This document shows positions 1 to 6,293 of a stretch of 6,606 bases of DNA, in pieces. The notes under the pieces were generated by a model. The model was not told the DNA's origin and did not search any database. It saw only the letters and a program-made list of their open reading frames with translations. The stretch spans positions 1 to 6,606 of the forward strand of contig JAEYRQ010000199.1 in the NCBI GenBank assembly GCA_023435545.1, in the 5' to 3' direction. Source of the DNA: Pseudomonadota bacterium. GTDB taxonomy: Bacteria; Pseudomonadota; Alphaproteobacteria; Rhizobiales; Tepidamorphaceae. Within the stretch, counting starts at the first letter, position 1; each line of letters opens with the position of its first letter. The position numbers and the translations under genes were made by a program.

Positions 1-34
1 GTGCGATCGTGTCGCGGGACTGTCTCCTTGCCAT
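1..34 (-). CDS. Possible 5' end of a divergent gene (11 codons only)
   Basis: On the minus strand an ATG at 34-32 opens a frame that runs off the left edge and reads MARRQSRDTIA. The same frame could also start at a GTG at 85-83. No convincing Shine-Dalgarno sequence precedes the ATG. In related alphaproteobacteria the ubiquinone methyltransferase gene ubiG often lies divergent to lysC, and its N-terminus commonly carries a short Thr-Ile/Val stretch. That makes ubiG a guess from context, not an identification. Eleven residues cannot establish a function, and this may not be a gene. Confidence 0.25.
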   Translation of the reverse strand, partial: MARRQSRDTIA

Positions 35-46
35 TTGATACGGGTC

Positions 47-63
47 GCCCGCCGAAGGCGGGC
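47..63. repeat. Perfect GC-rich inverted repeat upstream of lysC
   Basis: The arms GCCCGCC (47-53) and GGCGGGC (57-63) are exact reverse complements around a GAA centre. This gives a 7-bp all-G/C stem with a 3-base loop. No T tract follows on either strand, so it is not a canonical intrinsic terminator. On the minus strand it lies directly after a TTGACA hexamer (69-64) and just ahead of the possible divergent start. It could be an operator or a leader hairpin. Confidence 0.45.
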
Positions 64-87
64 TGTCAAGGGGCCGCCGGCGCACAG

Positions 88-111
88 CTCATCCGGTTGC
101 GCCTCATCCGG
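88..111. repeat. Pair of 9-bp direct repeats CTCATCCGG
   Basis: CTCATCCGG occurs at 88-96 and again at 103-111, separated by exactly six bases (TTGCGC). Those six bases are the proposed -35 hexamer of lysC. Two identical sites with a 15-bp period around a -35 element resemble a regulator binding site, but no regulator is known from the sequence. Confidence 0.5.
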
Positions 112-125
112 CGAGCCTGTATCTA
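97..125 (+). promoter_or_regulatory. Putative sigma-70-type promoter of lysC
   Basis: A -35-like TTGCGC (97-102) is followed by a 17-bp spacer and a -10-like TATCTA (120-125). TG precedes the -10 directly at 118-119. Transcription would begin near 132, giving a leader of about 70 nt before the lysC ATG at 201. The match is partial, as is usual for alphaproteobacterial promoters. This is a prediction from hexamers and spacing only. Confidence 0.4.
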
Positions 126-200
126 GGCGCGCGCGGCGGGGCGGGTGCCCGCCGCCAGCGTCCCATCCACGATAAGCCGCGATCCGATCGAGACCGAGCC

Positions 201-1454
201 ATGTCCCGCATCGTCATGAAGTTCGGCGGAACCTCGGTCGCCGACATCGAGCGGATCCGCAACGTCGCGCGTCACGTCAAGCGCGAGTGCGATGCCGGCC
301 ACGAGGTTGCGGTGGTGGTCTCGGCGATGGCGGGGGCGACCAACCAGCTCGTTGCCTGGACGCGCGAGGCGGCAGCCATCCATGATGCGCGCGAATACGA
401 TACCGTGGTCGCCTCGGGCGAGCAGGTCACGGCCGGCCTGCTGGCGATCGTGCTGCAGCAGATGGGCGTCTCCGCCCGCTCCTGGCTCGGCTGGCAGATT
501 CCGATCCGCACCGATGCCGCGCACGGCGCGGCGCGCATCGCGGACATCGCCGGCGATATCCTCATAGACCGCCTGCGGCAAGGCCAGGTCGCCGTGATCG
601 CCGGGTTCCAGGGCATCGGGCCGGACAACCGGATCACCACGCTCGGCCGAGGCGGGTCGGACACCAGTGCCGTCGCGATCGCCGCGGGCATCAGGGCGGA
701 CCGCTGCGACATCTATACCGATGTCGACGGCGTCTACACCACCGATCCGCGCGTGGTCCCGACGGCGCGGCGGCTCGATCGCGTCGCCTTCGAGGAAATG
801 CTCGAGATGGCCTCGCTGGGCGCCAAGGTGCTGCAGGTGCGCTCCGTCGAGCTGGCGATGATCCACGGCGTCCGGACCTTCGTGCGCTCAAGCTTCGAGG
901 CGCCCGACGCTCCCCAGACCGGCCACGGCAACCTGCCGCCCGGCACTCTCATCTGCGACGAGGACGAGATCGTGGAAAAGCAGATCGTCACCGGCATCGC
1001 CTTCTCCAAGGACGAGGCCAAGATCACGCTCCGGCGCGTCGCCGACAAGCCCGGAGTCGCCGCGAGCGTGTTCGGTCCGCTGTCGGACGCGAACATCAAT
1101 GTGGACGTCATCGTACAGAACGTCTCTGCCGACGGCCGCCACACGGACATGACCTTCACTGTGCCGCGCGCGGATTTCGAGCGTTCCCTAGAGGTCATCA
1201 GGTCAGCGGCGGCCGAGATCGGCTACGAGGAGGTGTCGGGCTCGGCCGACGTGGTCAAGGTGTCGGTGATCGGCATCGGCATGCGCAGCCATGCCGGCGT
1301 CGCCGCCCAGATGTTCAAGGCTCTGGCCGACAAGGGCATCAACATTCAGGCGATCACCACCTCCGAGATCAAGATCTCCATCCTGATCGACGCCGCGTAC
1401 ACGGAGCTTGCAGTCCGGACTTTGCATTCGCTATACGGCCTCGACGAAGGCTGA
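201..1454 (+). CDS. lysC: Aspartate kinase (aspartokinase), Lys/Thr-regulated two-ACT-domain type
   Basis: This 417-residue enzyme phosphorylates L-aspartate with ATP to aspartyl-4-phosphate. That is the committed step towards lysine, diaminopimelate, threonine and methionine, and it occurs in the cytoplasm. The N-terminal amino-acid-kinase domain (about 3-235) shows KFGGTS at 7-12, SGEQV at 72-76, the glycine-rich TLGRGGSDTSA at 147-157 and TDVDGVYTTDPR at 173-184. Two ACT domains follow: about 265-340, with DKPGVAASVFGPLSDANINVD, and about 350-417, with a GIGMRSHAGVAAQMFKAL segment. Such domains bind lysine and threonine for feedback inhibition in this class. The length is normal for the monofunctional class, with no fused homoserine dehydrogenase. 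The ATG at 201 is chosen because the family motif follows at once; its ribosome binding site is weak (GAG at 196-198). A better site lies inside the gene at 960-974. Neither break nor frameshift is seen. Confidence 0.97.
   Translation: MSRIVMKFGGTSVADIERIRNVARHVKRECDAGHEVAVVVSAMAGATNQLVAWTREAAAIHDAREYDTVVASGEQVTAGLLAIVLQQMGVSARSWLGWQIPIRTDAAHGAARIADIAGDILIDRLRQGQVAVIAGFQGIGPDNRITTLGRGGSDTSAVAIAAGIRADRCDIYTDVDGVYTTDPRVVPTARRLDRVAFEEMLEMASLGAKVLQVRSVELAMIHGVRTFVRSSFEAPDAPQTGHGNLPPGTLICDEDEIVEKQIVTGIAFSKDEAKITLRRVADKPGVAASVFGPLSDANINVDVIVQNVSADGRHTDMTFTVPRADFERSLEVIRSAAAEIGYEEVSGSADVVKVSVIGIGMRSHAGVAAQMFKALADKGINIQAITTSEIKISILIDAAYTELAVRTLHSLYGLDEG
960..974 (+). promoter_or_regulatory. Internal ribosome binding site and GTG start for a possible LysC beta subunit
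   Basis: GAGGA (960-964) sits 7 nt before an in-frame GTG (972-974), codon 258 of lysC. Starting there would give a 160-residue protein made of just the two ACT domains, beginning VEKQIVTGIAFSKDEAKI. In Corynebacterium glutamicum and some other bacteria the regulatory beta subunit of aspartokinase comes from an internal in-frame start at the matching place, where the beta N-terminus reads roughly MEEAVLTGVATDKSEAKV. The Asp/Glu-rich codons here could create a GAGGA by chance, so use of this start is inferred. Confidence 0.4.
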
Positions 1455-1475
1455 CGCGGCGGATGCTGCAACCGC

Positions 1476-1517
1476 GGGTTGGACCGACGGTCCCGTCCCC
1501 GGATATACGGAAACGGG
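1476..1517 (+). repeat. Two overlapping, mutually exclusive stem-loops after lysC
   Basis: Stem A pairs GGACC (1481-1485) with GGTCC (1489-1493) around GAC. It can be extended by GGG (1476-1478) with CCC (1497-1499) across a small internal loop. Stem B pairs CCCGT (1492-1496) with ACGGG (1513-1517), plus CCG (1499-1501) with CGG (1508-1510), around loop GATATA. The two stems share bases 1492-1499 and cannot both form. Neither is followed by a T run. Confidence 0.35.
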
Positions 1518-1612
1518 CGGTAACGGATTGCCGCTCCCACCTCGATCAAGTTCACTGGATCGGCGGCGGACGGGTTGGCCCGATTCGGCGTTCGGCCTAT
1601 CGGCAGTTAAGC

Positions 1613-1629
1613 TGCGCCACGGTGGCGCA
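1613..1629. repeat. 17-bp perfect odd-centred palindrome upstream of ptsP
   Basis: TGCGCCAC (1613-1620) and GTGGCGCA (1622-1629) are exact reverse complements around a single G (1621). The repeat ends 2 bp before the GGGGA that may serve as ribosome binding site of ptsP, and 18 bp before its ATG. As RNA it would form a 7-bp stem with loop CGG next to the ribosome binding site. As DNA it has the symmetry expected of a dimeric repressor site. The function is inferred. Confidence 0.6.
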
Positions 1630-1647
1630 CCGGGGACACGTTCTGGC

Positions 1648-3909
1648 ATGCGGGGTTCGATCGGCGGCCCGCGCGTGATGCTCCGCAAGCTCCGCGAGCT
1701 GATGGCGGAGCCGGTCAGCGCGCAGGAACGGCTCGACAAGATCGTTGTGACCATCGCCTCCAACATGGTGGCGGAGGTGTGCTCGGTCTATGTCCTGCGG
1801 GCCGACAGCACGCTGGAGCTGTTCGCCACCGAGGGCCTCAAGCGCGAGGCGGTGCACAAGTCGAGCCTGAAGCTCGGCGAGGGCCTGGTCGGCACCATCG
1901 CGGCGAGCGCCGAGCCGCTCAACCTCCAGAACGCCCAGCAGCATCCCGCCTTCGCCTATTTGCCGGAGACGGGCGAGGAGATTTATCACGCCTTCCTCGG
2001 CGTGCCGGTGCTGCGCGGCGGCCAGACACTGGGCGTGCTGGTCGTTCAGAACCGGACCTACCGGGTCTATTCGGAGGAGGAGGTCGAGGCGCTTCAGACG
2101 ACCTCGATGGTACTGGCCGAGATGATCGCGGGCGGCGAACTCGAATCGCTCGTCCAGCCCGGCGACAACCTCGCCCTGAAGCGACCGCACCACCTGCCCG
2201 GCCGGTCCCTCTCCGAGGGGCTGGGGCTTGGCCACGCAGTGCTGCACGAGCCGCGGCTCGAGGTGACGAACCTCATCGCCGAGGACGTCCACGCCGAGCT
2301 GACGCGGCTGGAAGCCGCTCTCGACAATCTCAGAACCTCGGTCGAGGACCTTCTGACCCGCAGCGAGATCATGCGCGCGGGAGAGCATCGCGAGGTGCTC
2401 GAGGCCTATCGGATGTTCGCCTACGATCGCGGCTGGGCGGAGCGGATGCGCGAGGCCGTGCTGTCCGGCCTCACCGCCGAGGCTGCGGTGGAGCGCGTCC
2501 AGAATGACACCCGCGCCCGGATGCTGCGGCAGACAGATCCCTACATCCGCGACCGGCTGCACGATCTCGACGACCTGGCCAACCGCCTGCTGCGCCAGCT
2601 CGTCGGCTGGAACAATCTGGAAACGGGGGCTGATCTGCCGCGCGACGCGATCGTGATCGCGCGCAACATGGGGCCGGCCGAACTGCTCGACTACGACCGC
2701 GAGCGGCTGCGCGCGCTGGTGCTGGAGGAAGGCGCGCCGACCAGCCACGTCACCATCGTCGCTCGCGCGCTCGGCATCGCAACCGTCGGCCAGGTCGAAG
2801 GCATCCTCGACCTCGTCAACCCCGGCGATCCGGTGATCGTCGACGGGCTCTCGGGCGAGGTCCACGTCCGGCCGCCCGCTGACGTCGAGCGGGCCTATGT
2901 CGAGAAGGTGCGGTTCCGGGCGCGGCGGCAGGAGCAATACCGGCGGCTGCATGACGTGCCGGCCGTCACCCGCGACGGCGTGCCGGTGTCGCTCATGGTC
3001 AATGCCGGACTGCTGGTCGACCTGCCGCATGTCAAGGAGGCCGGGGCGAGCGGCATCGGGCTGTTCCGCACCGAACTGCAGTTCATGGTCGCCTCGACCT
3101 TTCCGCGTATGCGCGACCAGCTGACGCTGTATCGCGCGGTCCTCGACGCGGCTGGAGAGCTGCCGGTCACCTTCCGATCGCTGGACGTCGGCGGCGACAA
3201 GGTGCTGCCCTATCTGCGCACCGCCCACGAGGAGAATCCGGCGCTGGGCTGGCGGGCAATCCGCATGGCGCTCGACCGGCCGGGGCTGCTGCGCACCCAG
3301 CTCCGTGCGCTGCTGCACGCCGCGGCCGGCCGCGAGCTGCGCCTGATGTTCCCGATGATCACCGAGGTGAGCGAGTTCGATCGGGCGCGCGACCTTGTCG
3401 AGCGCGAGCGGCGACACCTGGAGCGGCACGGCCATGCGCTGCCGGCCGCGGTGAAGCTCGGGGCGATGGTCGAGGTTCCGGCGCTGCTGTGGCAGCTCGA
3501 CGAACTGATGGACAGGGTCGACTTCCTCTCGGTCGGCTCCAACGATCTCCTGCAGTTCATCTTCGCGGCAGACCGGGCGAGCGGCCTCCTTGCCGACCGG
3601 TTCGATGCCCTGTCGCATGCGCCGCTGAGGGCGATGCGGCGGATCGTCCAGACGGCCGACGCAGCCGGTGTCCCCGTGACGCTGTGCGGAGAACTCGCCG
3701 GCAATCCGCTCGCGGCGATGGCGCTGGTCGGCCTGGGCTACCGCTCCATCTCCATGGCGCCGGCCGCCGTGGGCCCGGTGAAGGCGATGATCCTCGCGCT
3801 CGACCTTGCCAGGCTGCAGGAGTGGCTGCTGCCGGCCCTGTCGCGTCCGCACGGCAGCCTGCGGGGCGAACTCGCGACCTTTGCGCGCCAGCACAACGTG
3901 CCTATCTAA
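1648..3909 (+). CDS. ptsP: PEP-protein phosphotransferase PtsP (enzyme I of the nitrogen PTS, EI-Ntr)
   Basis: This 753-residue cytoplasmic enzyme autophosphorylates with phosphoenolpyruvate and passes the phosphate to NPr (PtsO) and then EIIA-Ntr (PtsN), a regulatory rather than sugar-transport relay. A GAF sensor domain (about 28-165; the EI-Ntr GAF binds glutamine in studied homologues) is followed by the enzyme I N-domain (about 185-305). The swivelling domain carries the phospho-accepting His367 in [11 protein letters not shown]. The PEP-binding barrel (about 435-725) shows FRTE 473-476, R510 with DVGGDK 513-518, MVEVP 607-611, [10 protein letters not shown] 628-637 and catalytic Cys680 in LCGELAGN. 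All key residues are present. I chose ATG 1648 because [22 protein letters not shown] matches the rhizobial family N-terminus, with GGGGA at 1632-1635/6 upstream. The open frame extends upstream into lysC, and ATG 1678 is a less likely alternative. prfA follows after 10 bp. Confidence 0.95.
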   Translation: MRGSIGGPRVMLRKLRELMAEPVSAQERLDKIVVTIASNMVAEVCSVYVLRADSTLELFATEGLKREAVHKSSLKLGEGLVGTIAASAEPLNLQNAQQHPAFAYLPETGEEIYHAFLGVPVLRGGQTLGVLVVQNRTYRVYSEEEVEALQTTSMVLAEMIAGGELESLVQPGDNLALKRPHHLPGRSLSEGLGLGHAVLHEPRLEVTNLIAEDVHAELTRLEAALDNLRTSVEDLLTRSEIMRAGEHREVLEAYRMFAYDRGWAERMREAVLSGLTAEAAVERVQNDTRARMLRQTDPYIRDRLHDLDDLANRLLRQLVGWNNLETGADLPRDAIVIARNMGPAELLDYDRERLRALVLEEGAPTSHVTIVARALGIATVGQVEGILDLVNPGDPVIVDGLSGEVHVRPPADVERAYVEKVRFRARRQEQYRRLHDVPAVTRDGVPVSLMVNAGLLVDLPHVKEAGASGIGLFRTELQFMVASTFPRMRDQLTLYRAVLDAAGELPVTFRSLDVGGDKVLPYLRTAHEENPALGWRAIRMALDRPGLLRTQLRALLHAAAGRELRLMFPMITEVSEFDRARDLVERERRHLERHGHALPAAVKLGAMVEVPALLWQLDELMDRVDFLSVGSNDLLQFIFAADRASGLLADRFDALSHAPLRAMRRIVQTADAAGVPVTLCGELAGNPLAAMALVGLGYRSISMAPAAVGPVKAMILALDLARLQEWLLPALSRPHGSLRGELATFARQHNVPI

Positions 3910-3919
3910 CGGCGGCCTG

Positions 3920-5011
3920 ATGATCTCGAACGAGAAACTGCAGTCGCTTGTCGACAGGCTCGAGGAAATCGAGCACGCGATGTCGGGGTCGCCCGACGCG
4001 GAGGCATTCGTGCGCCTGTCCCGGGAGCACGCGGACCTCGCCCCCGTGGCGGCCAAGGCGCGGGAACTGCTGGCGCTCAAGTCCGAGGCGCGCGGTCTGG
4101 GGGAACTGCGCGACGATCCGGCCGGCGACCGCGAGATGGCGAGCCTTGCCGAGGCGGAACTCGAGGAGATCGAGGGCCGGATCGAGACGGCGGAACGGGA
4201 CTTGCAGGTGCTGCTGCTGCCGCGCGACGTCGCCGACGAGAAGGGCGCGATCCTGGAGATACGCGCCGGCACCGGCGGCGAGGAGGCGGCGCTCTTCGCT
4301 GGCGACCTGTTCCGCATGTATCAGCGCTACGCCGAGCTGCAGGGCTGGAAAGTCAACGTTATCTCGGCCAGCGAGTCCGATCTCGGCGGCTACCGGGAGA
4401 TCATCGCCGAGGTGACCGGTCGCGTCGTTTTCGCCCGGCTGAAGTTCGAATCCGGCGTTCATCGCGTGCAGCGCGTGCCGGAGACCGAAGGTTCAGGCCG
4501 GATCCACACCACGGCGGCGACAGTGGCGGTTCTGCCGGAGGCCGAGGAGGTCGACGTCGAGATCGACGAGGGGGAGCTGAAGATCGACGTCTACCGGGCT
4601 TCCGGTGCCGGCGGGCAGCACGTCAACACCACCGACAGCGCGGTGCGGATCACCCACCTGCCGACGGGTCTGGCGGTGGCCGTGCAGGACGAGCGCTCCC
4701 AGCACAAGAACAAGGCCAAGGCTATGAAGCTCCTGCGCGCGCGGCTCTATGAGATGGAGCGCGAACGGCTCGATTCGGCGCGCGCCGCCGACCGCAAGGG
4801 CCAAGTGGGCACCGGAGACCGCTCCGAGCGCATACGCACCTACAATTTCCCGCAGGGGCGGGTCACCGACCACCGGATCAATCTCACGCTCTACAAGCTC
4901 GATAAGGTGATCCTCGGCGAGGCGCTGGACGAGGTCGTCGAGGCGCTGATCACCGAGGACCAGGCCCGCCGGCTCGCCGCCCAGGAGGGCGTTGCCGAGG
5001 CCCGGGCGTGA
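3920..5011 (+). CDS. prfA: Peptide chain release factor 1 (RF1)
   Basis: RF1 reads UAA and UAG stop codons in the ribosomal A site and triggers release of the finished peptide. The 363-residue length is normal. The helical N-terminal domain is about 1-110. [19 protein letters not shown] segment (117-134) follows, then the stop-codon-recognition PxT tripeptide, here P187-E188-T189; RF2 would have SPF. The catalytic GGQ is at 231-233 in [19 protein letters not shown]. Conserved [12 protein letters not shown] (257-268) and [18 protein letters not shown] (306-323) complete the core. Gln233 is the expected methylation target of PrmC, encoded by the next gene. The ATG at 3920 lies 10 bp after the ptsP stop, with a weak GGCGG at 3911-3915, which suggests co-transcription and perhaps translational coupling with ptsP. 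Confidence 0.98.
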   Translation: MISNEKLQSLVDRLEEIEHAMSGSPDAEAFVRLSREHADLAPVAAKARELLALKSEARGLGELRDDPAGDREMASLAEAELEEIEGRIETAERDLQVLLLPRDVADEKGAILEIRAGTGGEEAALFAGDLFRMYQRYAELQGWKVNVISASESDLGGYREIIAEVTGRVVFARLKFESGVHRVQRVPETEGSGRIHTTAATVAVLPEAEEVDVEIDEGELKIDVYRASGAGGQHVNTTDSAVRITHLPTGLAVAVQDERSQHKNKAKAMKLLRARLYEMERERLDSARAADRKGQVGTGDRSERIRTYNFPQGRVTDHRINLTLYKLDKVILGEALDEVVEALITEDQARRLAAQEGVAEARA

Positions 5012-5934
5012 GATCGCCGGCCGGCCCTGTCACATTGGAGGACATCGTCCGGGATGCCGCGCGACGCCTCGAAGCGGCCGGACTCGATACGCCCGCGCTG
5101 GATGCCAGGGTGCTGGCCGGATGTGCTGCCGGACTTGACCGGGCGGGGCTGATCGTCGAGGGCCGCTCGCCGGCCGGGTCCGAAATCTCCGCGCGTCTCA
5201 ATTCAATGGTCGAGCGCCGACTCCGGGGCGAGCCGGTTGCCCGGATCGTCGGGCACAAGGAATTCTGGGGGCTGGACTTCGCGCTCGGCCCAGAGACGCT
5301 GGTGCCGCGCCCGGACAGCGAGACGGTGGTATCGACCGTTCTCGAGGCGATCGACAGGGGGCCGGGCCGGCTGGCGCCGCTGCGGCTCTTGGACCTCGGC
5401 ACGGGATCGGGATGCCTGCTCGTCGCCCTGCTCCACGAACTGCCGGCCGCCTTCGGCATCGCCGTCGACATCAGCGAAGGCGCGCTGCGTATCGCGCGGC
5501 AGAACGCCCGGACGCACGGGGTAGCCGATCGGGCCGTTTTCGTCCGGGGGATCTGGGGTGCAGGAATCGGCGGGGGAGTCGACATCCTGCTGTCGAACCC
5601 GCCCTACATTCCGCATGGGGAGATCGGCGGGCTCGCACGCGAAGTGGCCGTGAACGACCCCCCCGCGGCCCTGGATGGTGGGACCGACGGGCTTCAGGCC
5701 TACCGGGAGATCCTGTCGGACTGTCGGCGACTGCTCGTCCCGGGGGGGGCGGTCGTACTCGAGGTCGGCCGGGGCCAGGCAGAGGATGTGACCGCTCTGG
5801 TCCGCACGCATGGTCTCGACATGGTCAAGATCGCGGCTGATCTTGCCGGGATCGGCCGCGTCGTGTTCGCGGAAGTGCCCACGCCCTCCCAGGCGGTGCA
5901 AAAACCGCTTGGAAACCGGGTCCGAACAGGCTAG
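5008..5934 (+). CDS. prmC: Release factor glutamine N5-methyltransferase PrmC (HemK)
   Basis: PrmC uses S-adenosylmethionine to methylate the Gln side chain of the GGQ motif in RF1 and RF2, which raises termination efficiency. The 308-residue protein has a helical substrate-binding N-domain (about 1-90, ending in [16 protein letters not shown] at 76-91) and LVPRPDSE at 98-105. The SAM-binding LLDLGTGSG is at 127-135 and the catalytic NPPY at 197-200. The start is a GTG that overlaps the prfA stop (GTGA, 5008-5011), with GAGG at 4997-5000 seven bases upstream. A TTG at 5035 is an in-frame alternative. The last 17 or so residues ([17 protein letters not shown]) lie beyond the methyltransferase fold. 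The gene contains runs of seven C (5658-5664) and eight G (5742-5749), but the frame stays intact through both. Confidence 0.96.
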   Translation: MRSPAGPVTLEDIVRDAARRLEAAGLDTPALDARVLAGCAAGLDRAGLIVEGRSPAGSEISARLNSMVERRLRGEPVARIVGHKEFWGLDFALGPETLVPRPDSETVVSTVLEAIDRGPGRLAPLRLLDLGTGSGCLLVALLHELPAAFGIAVDISEGALRIARQNARTHGVADRAVFVRGIWGAGIGGGVDILLSNPPYIPHGEIGGLAREVAVNDPPAALDGGTDGLQAYREILSDCRRLLVPGGAVVLEVGRGQAEDVTALVRTHGLDMVKIAADLAGIGRVVFAEVPTPSQAVQKPLGNRVRTG

Positions 5935-5940
5935 GTTCCA

Positions 5941-5969
5941 CTTGCGGTTTCGGGCGGCAGGCAACATAT
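5941..5969 (+). promoter_or_regulatory. Putative promoter for the DUF4167 gene or a leader RNA
   Basis: CTTGCG (5941-5946) and ACATAT (5964-5969) are separated by exactly 17 bp. Each matches four of six bases of the rhizobial housekeeping consensus CTTGAC-N17-CTATAT. If used, transcription would begin near 5976, leaving a leader of roughly 320 nt before the ATG at 6294. A second -35-like TTGACC at 6155-6160 has no convincing -10 partner. Confidence 0.3.
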
Positions 5970-6133
5970 GCCGTCTGGCCTACCGGCGGCGTTTCAGGGG
6001 CAAGAGCGCCGTCCGACGAGCCGGGGCAGAAACCGCGCCTCGAAACGGAGGCTCCCAGACTTTCGCTGCGAACGTCGTGATTCAGCGTGTCTATGGCATG
6101 CTCAGAGCGGCAGTGGCCGGTATCGCGGCAGCG

Positions 6134-6150
6134 GACTCTCACCGGGAGTC
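6134..6150 (+). repeat. Short stem-loop in the leader of the DUF4167 gene
   Basis: GACTCTC (6134-6140) can pair with GGGAGTC (6144-6150) around loop ACC, giving seven pairs including one T-G wobble. A weaker 5-bp stem, GCCTC/GAGGC, lies at 6037-6052. No T tract follows either. They are recorded as RNA-structure candidates only. Confidence 0.3.
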
Positions 6151-6208
6151 GATCTTGACCGGTACGCGCCAGGACGGATTGGCGGCGTCAGAGATTCGGA
6201 GATACCCG

Positions 6209-6227
6209 ACGAACGGAATCCGTTCGT
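6209..6227. repeat. 19-bp perfect odd-centred palindrome upstream of the DUF4167 gene
   Basis: ACGAACGGA (6209-6217) and TCCGTTCGT (6219-6227) are exact reverse complements around A6218. The centre is about 75 bp upstream of the DUF4167 start. A chance 9-bp arm of this kind is unlikely in a gap of 359 bp. As RNA it gives an 8-bp stem with loop AAT. No T tract follows, so a terminator is unlikely. A dimeric regulator site is one reading. Confidence 0.6.
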
Positions 6228-6293
6228 GATCCGACCGGCATTCGATGCCTCGGCTGCGCAGATCATTGCCTTAACGGAGTAGACGGACTGCCC

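Larger units (their letters stand above)
1455..1647 (+). other. lysC-ptsP intergenic region with several stem-loops
   Basis: These 193 bp contain no gene I can support. They hold two overlapping possible hairpins near the left end (1476-1499 and 1492-1517) and a perfect palindrome at 1613-1629. Weak promoter-like hexamer pairs exist, for example TTGGCC (1575-1580) with TATCGG (1598-1603) at a 17-bp spacing. None is good enough to call. There is no T-tract terminator after lysC, so read-through into ptsP is possible. Confidence 0.6.
5935..6293 (+). other. 359-bp prmC-DUF4167 intergenic region
   Basis: I see no gene here that I would defend. The stretch is less GC-rich than the flanking genes and lacks their third-position G/C bias. 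It holds a possible promoter near its left end, three short stem-loops (6037-6052, 6134-6150, 6209-6227) and a ribosome binding site for the next gene at its right end. No intrinsic terminator with a T tract follows prmC. A long 5' leader or a small RNA would fit, but neither is shown. Confidence 0.6.

Noticed and set aside
187..189. Altered stop-codon specificity of RF1 because the recognition tripeptide is PET rather than PAT or PVT
   Set aside because: These coordinates are RF1 residue numbers. The middle residue of the PxT tripeptide varies among bacterial RF1 proteins, and the flanking Pro and Thr are kept.
126..200. Lysine riboswitch in the lysC leader
   Set aside because: The leader from the proposed start is about 70 nt, far too short for the lysine riboswitch, and shows none of its conserved core that I can recognise.
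123..866. A 247-codon minus-strand frame opposite the start of lysC
   Set aside because: It lies antisense to the conserved kinase domain of lysC. The composition is typical of shadow frames (His, Asp, Arg and Gly rich).
1481..1493. Intrinsic terminator after lysC
   Set aside because: A stem exists, but no T tract follows on the + strand, so I list it as a stem-loop only.
1408..1647. Upstream extension of the ptsP frame, starting inside lysC at 1408
   Set aside because: The extra 80 residues have no family likeness, would overlap the end of lysC, and run through the intergenic stem-loops. The family N-terminus begins at 1648.
1597..4317. A 906-codon open frame on the minus strand opposite ptsP and prfA
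   Set aside because: It runs antisense to two well-supported genes with full motif sets. Long antisense frames are expected with very high third-position G/C, and its translation shows no recognisable domain.
5203..5967. A 254-codon minus-strand frame opposite prmC
   Set aside because: It is a shadow of prmC: no motif, and it overlaps a gene with clear catalytic residues.
5968..6282. A 104-codon + strand frame in the prmC-DUF4167 gap
   Set aside because: The translation is Arg/Ser-rich with no family likeness, the codon bias of the neighbours is missing, and it spans the palindrome and stem-loops. A small gene cannot be fully excluded, but noncoding is more likely.
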